A stretch of DNA of 64,000 nt from Kerstersia sp052103615 (GTDB taxonomy: Bacteria; Pseudomonadota; Gammaproteobacteria; Burkholderiales; Burkholderiaceae_B): assembly GCF_052103615.1 (NCBI RefSeq), contig NZ_JBQEKA010000002.1, positions 73,120 to 137,119 on the forward strand, in the 5' to 3' direction. The translations under genes and the position numbers were made by a program. Within the stretch, counting starts at the first letter, position 1. Every line of letters begins with the position of its first letter. Shown here piece by piece: positions 15,068 to 24,000 of this stretch. The notes under the pieces were generated by a model. It worked only from the letters and a program-made list of their open reading frames with translations. It was not told where the DNA came from and made no database searches.

Positions 15068-15940
15068 ATGAGCTGGATCGAGAAAATCCTTCCCCCGCGT
15101 CTCTCTAAATCCCAGGACTCCGGCGCCCGCCGGGTGCCGGAAGGGCTGTGGGTCAAATGCCCCTCCTGCGAGGCGGTGCTGTATAACGAAGACCTGGCTG
15201 CCAGCCTGAATGTCTGCCCCAAGTGCTCCTATCACATGCGTCTTGGCGCGCGTGCCCGTATAGATTCCTTGCTGGATCTGGGCGGGCGCATGGAAATCGG
15301 CCAAAACACCCGCTCGGTGGATACGCTGAAATTCAAGGACAGCCGCAAGTACCCGGAGCGCCTGCAAGAAGCGATGAAACAGACGGGTGAAACCGATGCT
15401 TTGATCGTGATGAGCGGCAGCATTCATGGGGTGGCTGCTGTCCTGGCCTGCTTCGAGTTCTCCTTCATGGCGGGTTCGATGGGATCGGTGGTGGGCGAGC
15501 GCTTTGCCCGTGGCGTGCAGGCGGCGCTGGACCAGCGCACCCCCTTCATCTGCGTGGCCACTTCTGGCGGGGCGCGTATGCAGGAAAGCCTGCTGTCGCT
15601 GATGCAAATGGCCAAGACCAATGCCATGCTGACGCGCCTGTCGGAAGCGGGTTTGCCTTTCATCAGCGTGCTGACGGACCCGACTATGGGCGGGGTGTCG
15701 GCGAGTTTCGCCTTCATGGGCGATGTCGTGATTGCCGAACCCAAGGCCTTGATCGGTTTTGCCGGTCCCCGTGTGATTGAGCAGACGGTGCGTGAGAAGC
15801 TGCCGGAAGGTTTCCAGCGCTCCGAGTTTCTGATGCAGAAAGGCGCGATAGACCGCGTGGTGGACCGCCGTGAGTTGAAAAAGGAACTGGCGGATCTGCT
15901 GAGTTTGCTCACCGGCGTGGCGGTCGCGGACAAAGCCTGA
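15068..15940 (+). CDS. accD: Acetyl-CoA carboxylase carboxyltransferase beta subunit
   Basis: With AccA transfers carboxyl from biotin to acetyl-CoA, giving malonyl-CoA for fatty acid synthesis. The 290-residue protein begins MSWIEKILPP and has the N-terminal zinc ribbon C-x2-C-x15-C-x2-C (CPSC, CPKC; about 28-50). The crotonase-like core includes TSGGARMQESLLSLMQM near 160. It lies 25 nt after trpA, the common trpBA-accD arrangement. folC, frequent after accD in related genomes, is not present; a hairpin and pagL follow. Confidence 0.97.
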   Translation: MSWIEKILPPRLSKSQDSGARRVPEGLWVKCPSCEAVLYNEDLAASLNVCPKCSYHMRLGARARIDSLLDLGGRMEIGQNTRSVDTLKFKDSRKYPERLQEAMKQTGETDALIVMSGSIHGVAAVLACFEFSFMAGSMGSVVGERFARGVQAALDQRTPFICVATSGGARMQESLLSLMQMAKTNAMLTRLSEAGLPFISVLTDPTMGGVSASFAFMGDVVIAEPKALIGFAGPRVIEQTVREKLPEGFQRSEFLMQKGAIDRVVDRRELKKELADLLSLLTGVAVADKA

Positions 15941-15958
15941 TTCACGGCGATTCTGATG

Positions 15959-15996
15959 GGGGCGGCCGCTTCGGCAACGAAGGCGCCGCCCCTTGT
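15959..15996 (+). terminator. Probable terminator after accD
   Basis: Two 15-nt arms (15959-15973, 15978-15992), with two internal mismatches and a GCAA tetraloop, are followed by TTGTTTAT. It closes the trpBA-accD transcript. Confidence 0.6.
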
Positions 15997-16198
15997 TTAT
16001 GATATCTGTCTGTCAGCGTCCCCTGGGGATGCCACAAAATGTTTCTTTTTTGAAAATGCTTTGAACGCAACTCAGGACGCAGCATCTGTCCGTTTGGCGA
16101 GCCTTGTGTTTTCATTATGCTTTTACGCGCGCTGCGCGAGGTGCCGCTGTGCATCCGGGCGTGCATGGCTCCGCAATAGCTGGGGAGGAGGAGAAATC

Positions 16199-16747
16199 AT
16201 GCAGATTAAGCAAGCTTTGGCGCGCCGTTGGCGCTATGCGTTGGCGGCTATGCCCGCCGCTTTCCTGGCCTGTGCGCCGGCTGCCCAGGCGGCTGATGGC
16301 GGTTTGGGGCTGCGTGCTGGCATGGGGTCCGAGGCCTATCGCGCTGAAGTGTTCTACCAGACCGAGCCTTTCTGGTCGTATGACTTTGGGGGCAACTGGG
16401 GGAAGTTGACGCTGGACGGCGAAGTTGGCGTTGCCTACTGGAAAGCGCGCCATAACGATGAATCCGGTAATGCCTGGCAGTTCACGGCAACGCCTATGCT
16501 GCGTTGGTGGATGACACCTTCTTTCTATCTGGAAGGCGGGATAGGCGCCAGTGTTTTCAGCACGACCCATGTGGCTGGCAAGCAGATCAGCACGGCGTTC
16601 CAGTTTGCTGATCAGATTGGCATCGGTTTCAGGCCTGCGCTGGGACACGATATCAGTTTGCGTTTCGCGCACTATTCGAATGCCAGCATCAAACGGCCCA
16701 ATCCCGGCCTGAATGCGCTGCAACTCAATTATGTTTACCGCTTCTAA
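16199..16747 (+). CDS. pagL: PagL-like lipid A 3-O-deacylase
   Basis: Outer-membrane beta-barrel esterase that removes the 3-linked acyl chain of lipid A. A signal peptide of about 32 residues (ends AAQAA) precedes a 150-residue barrel with alternating hydrophobic strands and a C-terminal Phe. The active-site segment FAHYSNASIKRPNPG contains His158, Ser160 and Asn161. The third triad residue of P. aeruginosa PagL (Glu, 12 after the Ser) is Asn172 here by spacing. ATG 16199 has a strong GGAGGAGGAG site upstream. It appears monocistronic. Confidence 0.85.
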   Translation: MQIKQALARRWRYALAAMPAAFLACAPAAQAADGGLGLRAGMGSEAYRAEVFYQTEPFWSYDFGGNWGKLTLDGEVGVAYWKARHNDESGNAWQFTATPMLRWWMTPSFYLEGGIGASVFSTTHVAGKQISTAFQFADQIGIGFRPALGHDISLRFAHYSNASIKRPNPGLNALQLNYVYRF

Positions 16748-16817
16748 GAGCAGGCGCTGAGGCAGGGCGGCGCACGCCGCGCAGGACATTGCCGCCGGAA
16801 TAGGTCGGAAACATCGG

Positions 16818-16841
16818 CCTATCAACCTATCAACCTATCGG
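16818..16841. repeat. Short tandem repeat (CCTATCAA-type, 8-bp unit)
   Basis: Units at 16818, 16826 and 16834, the last ending GG instead of AA. It lies in the 272-bp gene-free region between pagL and the accessory LysR gene, where nothing else is evident. Confidence 0.6.
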
Positions 16842-17019
16842 CTGATGGCTAAACGTGCGGCCAGCCTAGCCCGAGCGCGCGACGCGATGCCGGGCTACGG
16901 TATGGGTTCGTTCTTGTGCTGTGACGGCCAGTGATTGAGCAACGGCTAGGGCAACAGATCGCCGCGACGGTGCGCGGCGGGGTGTCGTGGGATGTTGGCA
17001 AGCAACGTGGTCGAAGTAT

Positions 17020-17925
17020 CTAACGCTCGGGCACACGCCCATCGAGTTCTGATCGTTGTTCTTCGAACAAATGGATTAAATAATCGGCGACTGCTCGGAC
17101 TCGCCTTGAGTGCGCCAAGTTGGAATGGATGGCCAACCAGATTGGCTGATCCGCCCCCAGTTCAGGCAGCAGGCAGACAAGACCCGCTTGTCGGGCCAGA
17201 AAGTGCGGGAGTACCGCCAATCCAATGCCTGCCGTCGCGGCAGCCATCTGTGCTGACAGCGTGTTGGCTTCCATTTGGCACGGCCGTCCTCGCAACATGC
17301 GAGCGATCCATTTTGCGGCCGGTAGATGGCTATGGGACTCCGCCCAGCCAATGAAACTATCGTCATCGAAGGTGGCCGCATCAGCCCCGGCGCTACGTGC
17401 ATTGACGTATCCACGAGCGCCGTAAAGGCCAAATCCCAGGCTGCCCAAGCGCTTGATCGTGACGTTTCCCGCTTCTGGTTTGACCATCCGCACAGCCAGA
17501 TCGGCATCCCGCCGGTGCAGGTTCACGGTCTGTACACCGCTGACGATCTCCACGCGCAGCTCAGGATGGGTGGCAAACAGCTTCGGCAGCGAGGGAACGA
17601 TGAGCGCGTTGGCCAGGTTCTCTGCCGTGGCAAGGCGCACGCATCCAGCCACTTGCCCTTGCTGCTGCGCGGCTTCTCCGAAAGCCTGCCCGGCATGTTC
17701 CAGTGCTTCAGCATGCTCCAGCAGGGCTTCACCATCATCTGTGAGGCTGTAGCCACTCTGATGTCGGCTGAACAGTGGTACGCCTAGTGCCGCTTCCAGG
17801 CGATCCAGTCGCCGTGACACGGTAGCAACGCCCATATCAAGCTCGGTGGCAGCACCGCTCAAGGTGCCCGCACGCGCAATGGCCAAAAAGATACGGGCGT
17901 CATCCCACTGGATTTGAGTATTCAT
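17020..17925 (-). CDS. LysR-family transcriptional regulator of the accessory block
   Basis: A 301-residue regulator. The N-terminal winged helix-turn-helix is at about 8-65 (ARIFLAIARAGTLSGAATELDMGVATVSRRLDRLE), followed by a periplasmic-binding-protein-like effector domain (about 90-290). It resembles the subgroup with VATVSRRLxRLE that often governs oxidoreductase genes. Divergent from the aldo/keto reductase operon, with a palindrome 3 nt before its own start. Base composition here looks less GC-rich than the neighbouring core genes (by eye). Confidence 0.88.
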   Translation of the reverse strand: MNTQIQWDDARIFLAIARAGTLSGAATELDMGVATVSRRLDRLEAALGVPLFSRHQSGYSLTDDGEALLEHAEALEHAGQAFGEAAQQQGQVAGCVRLATAENLANALIVPSLPKLFATHPELRVEIVSGVQTVNLHRRDADLAVRMVKPEAGNVTIKRLGSLGFGLYGARGYVNARSAGADAATFDDDSFIGWAESHSHLPAAKWIARMLRGRPCQMEANTLSAQMAAATAGIGLAVLPHFLARQAGLVCLLPELGADQPIWLAIHSNLAHSRRVRAVADYLIHLFEEQRSELDGRVPER

Positions 17926-17928
17926 TTG

Positions 17929-17946
17929 TTTTCCAAATGTGGAAAA
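17929..17946. promoter_or_regulatory. Operator candidate 1 (TTTTCCA / TGGAAAA)
   Basis: Perfect 7-bp arms with a 4-nt centre, immediately upstream of the minus-strand lysR start. A LysR-type site here would allow autoregulation. Confidence 0.5.
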
Positions 17947-17968
17947 TAGGATTCATTTTTTATCTATG

Positions 17969-17986
17969 TTCCAATCTTTTTTGGAA
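17969..17986. promoter_or_regulatory. Operator candidate 2 (TTCCAA / TTGGAA)
   Basis: Perfect 6-bp arms with a 6-nt centre, sharing the TTCCA/TGGAA half-sites of the site at 17929-17946 and lying closer to the plus-strand operon. Confidence 0.45.
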
Positions 17987-17992
17987 GATCAT

Positions 17993-18019
17993 ACTTCCCC
18001 CCATCTTGTAAGGGGAAGT
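17993..18019 (+). promoter_or_regulatory. Hairpin masking the aldo/keto reductase ribosome-binding site
   Basis: ACTTCCCC (17993-18000) pairs perfectly with GGGGAAGT (18012-18019) across an 11-nt loop. The 3' arm contains the Shine-Dalgarno AGGGGA, 6 nt before the ATG at 18023. Confidence 0.45.
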
Positions 18020-18022
18020 GCA

Positions 18023-19006
18023 ATGCAAAAACGAAAGCTTGGATACGATCTGGAGGTTTCCGCCCTCGGCCTTGGCTGCATGGGCATGAGCGAGTTCTAT
18101 GGCCCGCGCGACGATGAGCAGGCGCTACATCTGCTGGATCAGGCGATCGGCGTGGGCGTGGACTTCCTCGATACCGCCGACATGTATGGCCCACATCACA
18201 ACGAAGAGTTGATAGGCCGCTTCCTTGCGACACGCAAACCGGAGGTGCAGATTGCAACCAAGTTTGGCATCGTGCGCAGGCCCGGCGAATATCGACGCAG
18301 TATCGACAACAGCCCGGATTACGCACAGAAATGCTGCGAAGCCTCGCTGCAGCGGCTTGGTGTCGAGCAGATCGACCTGTACTACGTCCATCGCATAGAC
18401 CCTGCGCAGGCGATTGAAGAAACGATGGAGGGCCTGGCCCGACTCGTACAGCAAGGTAAGGTCGCACGCATCGGCTTGTGTGAGGTCAGCGCGGCCACCC
18501 TGCGGCGTGCGCATGCCGTTCATCCGGTGGCAGCCGTCCAGACTGAATACTCGTTGTGGACACGGGACGTGGAAACCGAGGTTCTCCCGACCTGCCGCGA
18601 ACTGGGTATCGGCCTGGTGGCTTATTCGCCATTGGGGCGCGGTTTTCTGACGGGGCGGTTCCAGCAGAATGCGACCTTCGAGGAAGGCGACTTCCGCGCC
18701 AGCCTGCCGCGTTTTCAGCCAGAGAACCTCACCACCAACCGTTCCCTGGTCGATGTCATTTCATCCATCGCCGTGCGCAAGGCGTGCACGACGGCACAAA
18801 TCGCTTTGGCATGGCTATTGGTGCAAGGCGATGACATCGTGCCCATTCCCGGTACGCGGCGCGTCACGCATCTGCAGGACAACCTGGGCGCGTTATCGGT
18901 ACGCCTGGAGCCAGACGATCTGGCTGAACTGGGGCGTGCGCTCGACACAGTGCCAGTCGCAGGAGACCGTTATTCCGCAGAAGGGATGAAAGGGGTCAAC
19001 GCATGA
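18023..19006 (+). CDS. Aldo/keto reductase
   Basis: A 327-residue NADPH-dependent oxidoreductase of the AKR superfamily (TIM barrel, cytoplasmic). The catalytic tetrad is visible as Asp50, Tyr55 (DTADMYGP), Lys80 (ATKFG) and His123 (YYVHR). The cofactor-binding C-terminal part has IPIPGTRRVTHLQDN-type residues near 275-290. It resembles the YajO/AKR13-type general aldehyde reductases; the substrate is unknown. Start ATG 18023 fits the AGGGGA site. First gene of a three-gene operon whose next start overlaps its stop (ATGA). Confidence 0.9.
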   Translation: MQKRKLGYDLEVSALGLGCMGMSEFYGPRDDEQALHLLDQAIGVGVDFLDTADMYGPHHNEELIGRFLATRKPEVQIATKFGIVRRPGEYRRSIDNSPDYAQKCCEASLQRLGVEQIDLYYVHRIDPAQAIEETMEGLARLVQQGKVARIGLCEVSAATLRRAHAVHPVAAVQTEYSLWTRDVETEVLPTCRELGIGLVAYSPLGRGFLTGRFQQNATFEEGDFRASLPRFQPENLTTNRSLVDVISSIAVRKACTTAQIALAWLLVQGDDIVPIPGTRRVTHLQDNLGALSVRLEPDDLAELGRALDTVPVAGDRYSAEGMKGVNA

Positions 19007-19422
19007 GCAGCCCTCGTTCTGAGCGGCGCGAGCAGGCTTTTGCGTTGCTGGCCCAACTTGACCCGCAGGCACCCGAAAAGGTCGCCAAAAACCTCGACGA
19101 ACTGTCTGACGACTTTGCCGAGCTGGTGCTGGGGTTCGCGTTTACCGATGTGGTATCGCGCCTAGGCATTGACTTGCGCACCCGTGAAATGCTGACCGTC
19201 GCCGCACTGATGGCGATGGGCAACGCGCCAGGGCAACTCGAATTTCATATCCGGGCCGCACTGAATGTCGGTGTCAGCAGAAACGAAATCGTGGAAATCC
19301 TGCTACAGATTGCCGTCTATGCCGGTGTGCCGGCGTGTATGAATGGCATCAGTGCGGCTAGGAAAGCATTTGCCTCACATGCGCAGGGCCAGCAGAGACC
19401 AGCAACGGGAGGGACAGCATGA
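19003..19422 (+). CDS. Carboxymuconolactone decarboxylase (CMD) family protein
   Basis: A 139-residue all-helical protein of the CMD/YurZ type. The core, LGIDLRTREMLTVAALMAMGNAPGQLEFHIRAALNVGVSRNEIVEILLQIAVYAGVP (positions about 52-110), is the family signature with a conserved Glu and His. It lacks the CxxC pair of AhpD-type peroxidases, so it is not expected to act as a thiol peroxidase. Translational overlaps at both ends tie it to the aldo/keto reductase and the exporter. The biochemical function in such operons is not established. Confidence 0.85.
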   Translation: MSSPRSERREQAFALLAQLDPQAPEKVAKNLDELSDDFAELVLGFAFTDVVSRLGIDLRTREMLTVAALMAMGNAPGQLEFHIRAALNVGVSRNEIVEILLQIAVYAGVPACMNGISAARKAFASHAQGQQRPATGGTA

Positions 19423-20609
19423 ATCAGTTCGCGTCCCCTCCCAATCAGGAGAGCATTCCTTGGCGCACTTGGCTGGCTGTCGTTGCGCTTGGCATGAGCG
19501 CATTCGCCATCGTGACGACTGAACTGGCCCCGATTGGCTTGCTTTCGCCTTTGGCGACTGAGTTTGGACAAACTGAAGGCCGGGCAGGATTGATCGTGAC
19601 GGCGTATGCCTGGATAGCAGCGCTTGCTGCGCTGCTATCCGCCATGTTCCTGGGGCGAGTGCCACGCAAACCACTCTTGGTCGGCCTGATGCTGGTTTTG
19701 ACCGTCTCTTGCACGATCGCAGCTTTCAGTGCACAGTTTTCTATGCTGCTGGGCGCGCGGATGATGGGGGCGCTGGCACACGGCGCTTTCTGGGCCATGA
19801 TTGGCTCCATTAGTGCGCAATTAGTGCCCGCACGGCAGGTTGGGTTGGCAACGTCGATTATTTTCGGTGGCGTGTCCGTTGCCAGCGTGCTGGGTGTGCC
19901 ACTGGCCAACCTGCTGGCTCAACTCGATGGATGGCGAACAGCATTCACGGTGATAGCGGCACTGTCTCTGGTCGCGACCATTGCCATCGCTTGGCGCGTG
20001 CCACGCTTGTCGGCATCAACATCCATCGGCCTGGATGCACTGACCAACGTTCTCAAAAACCGAACATTCCAGGGAATCTATTTGGCGACGGCTTGCGCAA
20101 TCACCGCTCACTTCGCTGCCTTTACGTTTATCGAGCCTTTGCTTTCGAGTGCTCTGCGCATTCGTGTCAATCTCATCAGCACGCTACTGCTGGTGTTCGG
20201 CATCGCAGGCATCGTGGGTAATTTGATTTCCGGGAAGTTGATTGACCGTCATCTCAAGCGTCTGGTTCTGATCTCCTTGGCACTGATGACCGCAAGCGTC
20301 CTCGCAATCGGATGCCTACCCGTTGGAAGCTCTGCCTTCATCGTCGGTGTGCTGCTGCTGGGATGGGGTGCTGGCGTCGCGATCGTCTTTGTCGGCTTTC
20401 AAACCTGGATATTGAGATTGGCCGGATCGTCAGCGATGCCCGCCTCAGCCATCTATGTCGCCATTTTTAACGCGGCGATTGGCGCAGGTGCGCTGCTGGG
20501 AGGAATAGTGCTGTCCGTGACGAGCCTGAGTGGACTGATGATCATTGTTGCCATGGCAATGGCAGCCAGCCTTATCCCGGTCATGCTGATAAAAGCACCC
20601 ACTTCTTAA
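19419..20609 (+). CDS. MFS drug/sugar exporter (DHA1, YdhP/SotB-like)
   Basis: A 396-residue inner-membrane transporter with about 12 hydrophobic helices. The motif FLGRVPRKPLL between helices 2 and 3 corresponds to MFS motif A, and the N-terminal MSAFAIVTTELAPIGLLSPLA is typical of the arabinose-efflux/DHA1 group. It probably exports a small toxic or sugar-like molecule. The start overlaps the CMD gene by 4 nt. Last gene of the accessory operon. Confidence 0.88.
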   Translation: MNQFASPPNQESIPWRTWLAVVALGMSAFAIVTTELAPIGLLSPLATEFGQTEGRAGLIVTAYAWIAALAALLSAMFLGRVPRKPLLVGLMLVLTVSCTIAAFSAQFSMLLGARMMGALAHGAFWAMIGSISAQLVPARQVGLATSIIFGGVSVASVLGVPLANLLAQLDGWRTAFTVIAALSLVATIAIAWRVPRLSASTSIGLDALTNVLKNRTFQGIYLATACAITAHFAAFTFIEPLLSSALRIRVNLISTLLLVFGIAGIVGNLISGKLIDRHLKRLVLISLALMTASVLAIGCLPVGSSAFIVGVLLLGWGAGVAIVFVGFQTWILRLAGSSAMPASAIYVAIFNAAIGAGALLGGIVLSVTSLSGLMIIVAMAMAASLIPVMLIKAPTS

Positions 20610-20649
20610 CTCGGCGGGTCTTTATGAAAAATTGAAAGAGGGCTGGCCT

Positions 20650-20901
20650 ATGGCGCTACGTCATTTGCGCTGTTTTCTCGCCCCCGAGGTCGATATCCAT
20701 TTGGTCGAGGTACTACTATCGCAGTAGATCAAGGGGCTGCTCGATGATCTGTACGACGTGGGTTTCGCGCAGTCCGATGAAGCGGATGCCGCCGCGTTTG
20801 CACTTGTGCCGCCGCTCATCGGCAAACCGAACTTTGCGCAGCCCTCCCGTGCCCTAGGTAACTTCGGCGTAGTCCAACGGAATGCTGCACTGGCGTCATG
20901 A
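20650..20901 (+). pseudogene. Decayed lysR fragment
   Basis: Translation from ATG 20650 gives MALRHLRCFLA, the start of a LysR DNA-binding domain, then jumps to unrelated residues, meets a TAG at 20725-20727, and continues in the same frame with IKGLLDDLYDVGFAQSDEAD, which resembles the effector domain of LysR proteins, before the TGA at 20899. Most of the gene, including the rest of the helix-turn-helix, is missing. It lies between the accessory operon and the rne terminator and marks the edge of inserted or rearranged DNA (inference). Confidence 0.65.
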
Positions 20902-20907
20902 TGAAAT

Positions 20908-20948
20908 GAAAAATCCCCCGGCAGGAGCTTCCTGCCGGGGGATTTCTT
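20908..20948. terminator. Strong bidirectional terminator
   Basis: A perfect 16-bp stem (20911-20926 with 20930-20945) and a GCT loop, with A- and T-rich flanks on both sides. It should end rne transcripts from the minus strand and accessory transcripts from the plus strand. Confidence 0.85.
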
Positions 20949-21081
20949 TATGCTGTTGTGCCACATGCAACGAAGGCCGGGCGGGCCATCTGCGCAGGGC
21001 CTTGTAGAGGCCTTGATGCGTTAAAGGCCTAAGCCTTAAGCGCCGCGCAGACAGCGGTCACACAGCCTCAGGAGTGACGGT

Positions 21082-24000
21082 TTAGTCAGCCTGGGGCGCG
21101 TCTGCCGTTTCTACCTGTTGCAGGGAGACCGGCGCCGGCGCAGCCGACGCTGCCTTGCGCGGCCGGCCCAGCTTCACGGCTGGTGCGTTGCTGGCAGCCG
21201 GTGCGGCGGCATTGCTGCGGGTTTCGACCCATTGCAGGCCTGCTGCCGCGATCACGGATTCCAGGGCCTGGGCCTTGTCACTGCCATTGCTGGCAGGGGC
21301 GCTGCTGGCAACAGGCACCTGGATGGCCTGCTCAACCACGGTTTCCACCGTGGCAGTGACGGCTTCCGCTTGTTCCGGCGCTTCGTCCTGCGGGGCGTCA
21401 GCGCGGTCTTGCGCGTCGGCAAGAGGCTGAGCCTCAGCCGCAGCAGTGCTGCTCGCGGCCTCTGCCGGGGCGGCAGGTTCTGCGGCGGCGGCTGCTGCAT
21501 CAGGCGCAGCGGTCTCTGCGGCGCCGAGGTCTGCGCCGGCCGCCGGGGAGGCGGGGACGACGGCAGCAGGTGCCACTGCAGCGGGAGCCGTTGCATCCGC
21601 AGCGCTCTCAACAGGAGCGGCAGCAACGGGGGCAGCAACAACGGGGGCAGGCTCGCTGGCCGGCGTCAGCGGGGCTGACACATGGGCCGTAGCGGCTTGC
21701 TCTTGTTGCAGGGCCGGTACGGCAGCGGCGGGCGCGGCGGTATCCGGCTTGGCCTGGACAGGGGCCTGCGCATCGCGGTCCGCGGCAAACGGCGTTTCGC
21801 TGGCGGCGCTGGCAACAGCGCTTGTCTCGGCAGCAACGGATGTTTGCTGGGCGCGTTGCGGCTCGGCAGGGGCAGGCGTGACGGCCGTGGTCAGGGCGTC
21901 TTGCGTGACCTCAGCGGCAGCCGGTACGGCGGCAGGCGCGGTATCAGCAGCGATGGCATCGGTGGTGACAGTGTCAGCGGCGCTGGTTTCGACGGCAGCG
22001 GCGGCAACAAAAGCGGCTGGTATGGCGACGTTTTCCTCGCCTTCAGCATCACCTGCTGCGTTGTCGTCATTGCTGTCGCTATCGAGTTGCGTGCCGGTTT
22101 CGTCACCACCCTGGCGGCGGCCGCGGCGGCTGCGGCGGCGGCGGCGCTTGCGCTCCGGATCGGCTTCACCGTTATCGTCGCTGCCGTCCTGACGCAACGT
22201 ATCCAGATCCTGGTTCTCGTCGCCTGCATCGGCGGCGTCAGCGGCCGGGTGCGGCATGGCGGGCGCGGCAGCTTCCGTCATAGCGCTGGCGGTAATGGCG
22301 CTGGCTGCTGCGGGCAGCGTGCTGTTCAGGGTATCGGTCGCCAGCGCTTCGCCATTTTGCGTGAGCTCATCACGGCGGCCGCCACGGCTGCGGCTGCGGC
22401 GGTTGCGCGAATTGCGCGGCGTGCCGTCATCGCTGTCGGTGGCGGGCGCCTGGGCCGCAGGCGCGTCCTGGTGGCGGGTGGCAACTTGGTGCTGGCGTAC
22501 GGCATCGCGCGCGTCGGCATTGCGCGGCGTGCGCGGCTGGCGGCGATCCTGCTGCGTGGCGGTGTTGCTGGCGGCGTCAGCGGCTTCCGGCGCGCGGCGC
22601 TCGTTGCCATTGCGGCGGTTGCGCTGGCGGTCGCCGTTTTGCTGGCGGGAATCGGATTGGCGGCGCGAGGCAGAGCCTTCGCTGCGGGCACCGGCAGGTT
22701 TGGCGTGGCTGGGCTGGACGGCCGGTTTGGTTTCGGCAGGGCTGCCGCTGAACCAGGCGGCAATCCGCTTGAAGAGGCCGGACAGGCCTGTGCCTGCCGC
22801 GCTGCCTGGCGCTGCTGCCGCGGGACGCGGCGTATGCAGCGGCGCGGGGGTTTCCGGGGTCACACCTTTGACCAGCGCTTCCTGGCGCGGCTTGGTGTTT
22901 TCTTCGCGGGCCTTCCAGACCGAGGCTTCGGCAGGGGCTTCGGCCAGCGTGAAGCTGGGCTTGATTTCTTCCAGGCGCGGGTCGTCGTGGCGCAGGCGCT
23001 CCAGGCTATGGTGCGGCGTTTCCAGGTTCTTGTTCGGAATCAGGACGACGTTAACCTTCAGGCGGGCTTCCAGCTTGGCGATATCGCTGCGCTTTTCATT
23101 GAGCAGGAAGGTCGCGACATCCACCGGCACCTGCGCATGCACGGCGGCAGTGTTGTCCTTCATGGCCTCTTCCTGGATCAGACGCAGGATGTGCAGCGCG
23201 CTGGATTCGGCGTCGCGGATCACGCCAGTGCCATTGCAGCGCGGGCAGGTGATGTGCGAGCCTTCATTCAGGGCGGGGCGCAGGCGCTGGCGCGACAGTT
23301 CCATCAGGCCGAAGCGCGAAATCTTGCCCATTTGCACGCGGGCGCGGTCAAAGCGGAGGGCATCACGCAGGCGCTGTTCAACGGCGCGCTGGTTCTTGCT
23401 GTCCTCCATGTCGATGAAGTCGATGACGATCAGGCCGCCCAAGTCGCGCAGGCGCAACTGGCGGGCCACTTCATCAGCGGCTTCAAGGTTGGTGCGCAGC
23501 GCGGTTTCTTCGATGTCGGCGCCGCGAGTGGAGCGGGCCGAGTTGACGTCCACGGCCACCAGCGCTTCGGTGTGGTCAATGACCACGGCGCCGCCGGAAG
23601 GCAGCTCCACGGTGCGCGAATAGGCGGTTTCGATCTGGTGTTCGATCTGGAAGCGCGAGAACAGCGGGATATCGTCACGGTAGCGTTTGACGCGGTTGAC
23701 GTTGTCCGGCATCACGACGCTCATGAAGGCCGTGGCCTGATCGGCGATGTCATCGGTGTCGATGAGGATTTCACCGATATCCGGCGAGAAATAATCACGG
23801 ATGGCGCGGATGACCAGGCTGGATTCCAGGTAGATCAGCACGGGGGCGGTGTTGTCGCGCGCGGCCGTGTCGATGGCATCCCAGAGTTGCTGCAGATAGG
23901 ACAAGTCCCACTGCAATTCTTCCACACTGCGGCCGATGCCGGCGGTGCGGGCGATGACGCTCATGCCTTGCGGAATATTGAGCTGGTCCATCGCATCGCG

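Noticed and set aside
17020..20609. Reading the accessory cassette as an antibiotic resistance island
   Set aside because: No resistance enzyme or mobile element is present; an MFS exporter plus a reductase is not sufficient.
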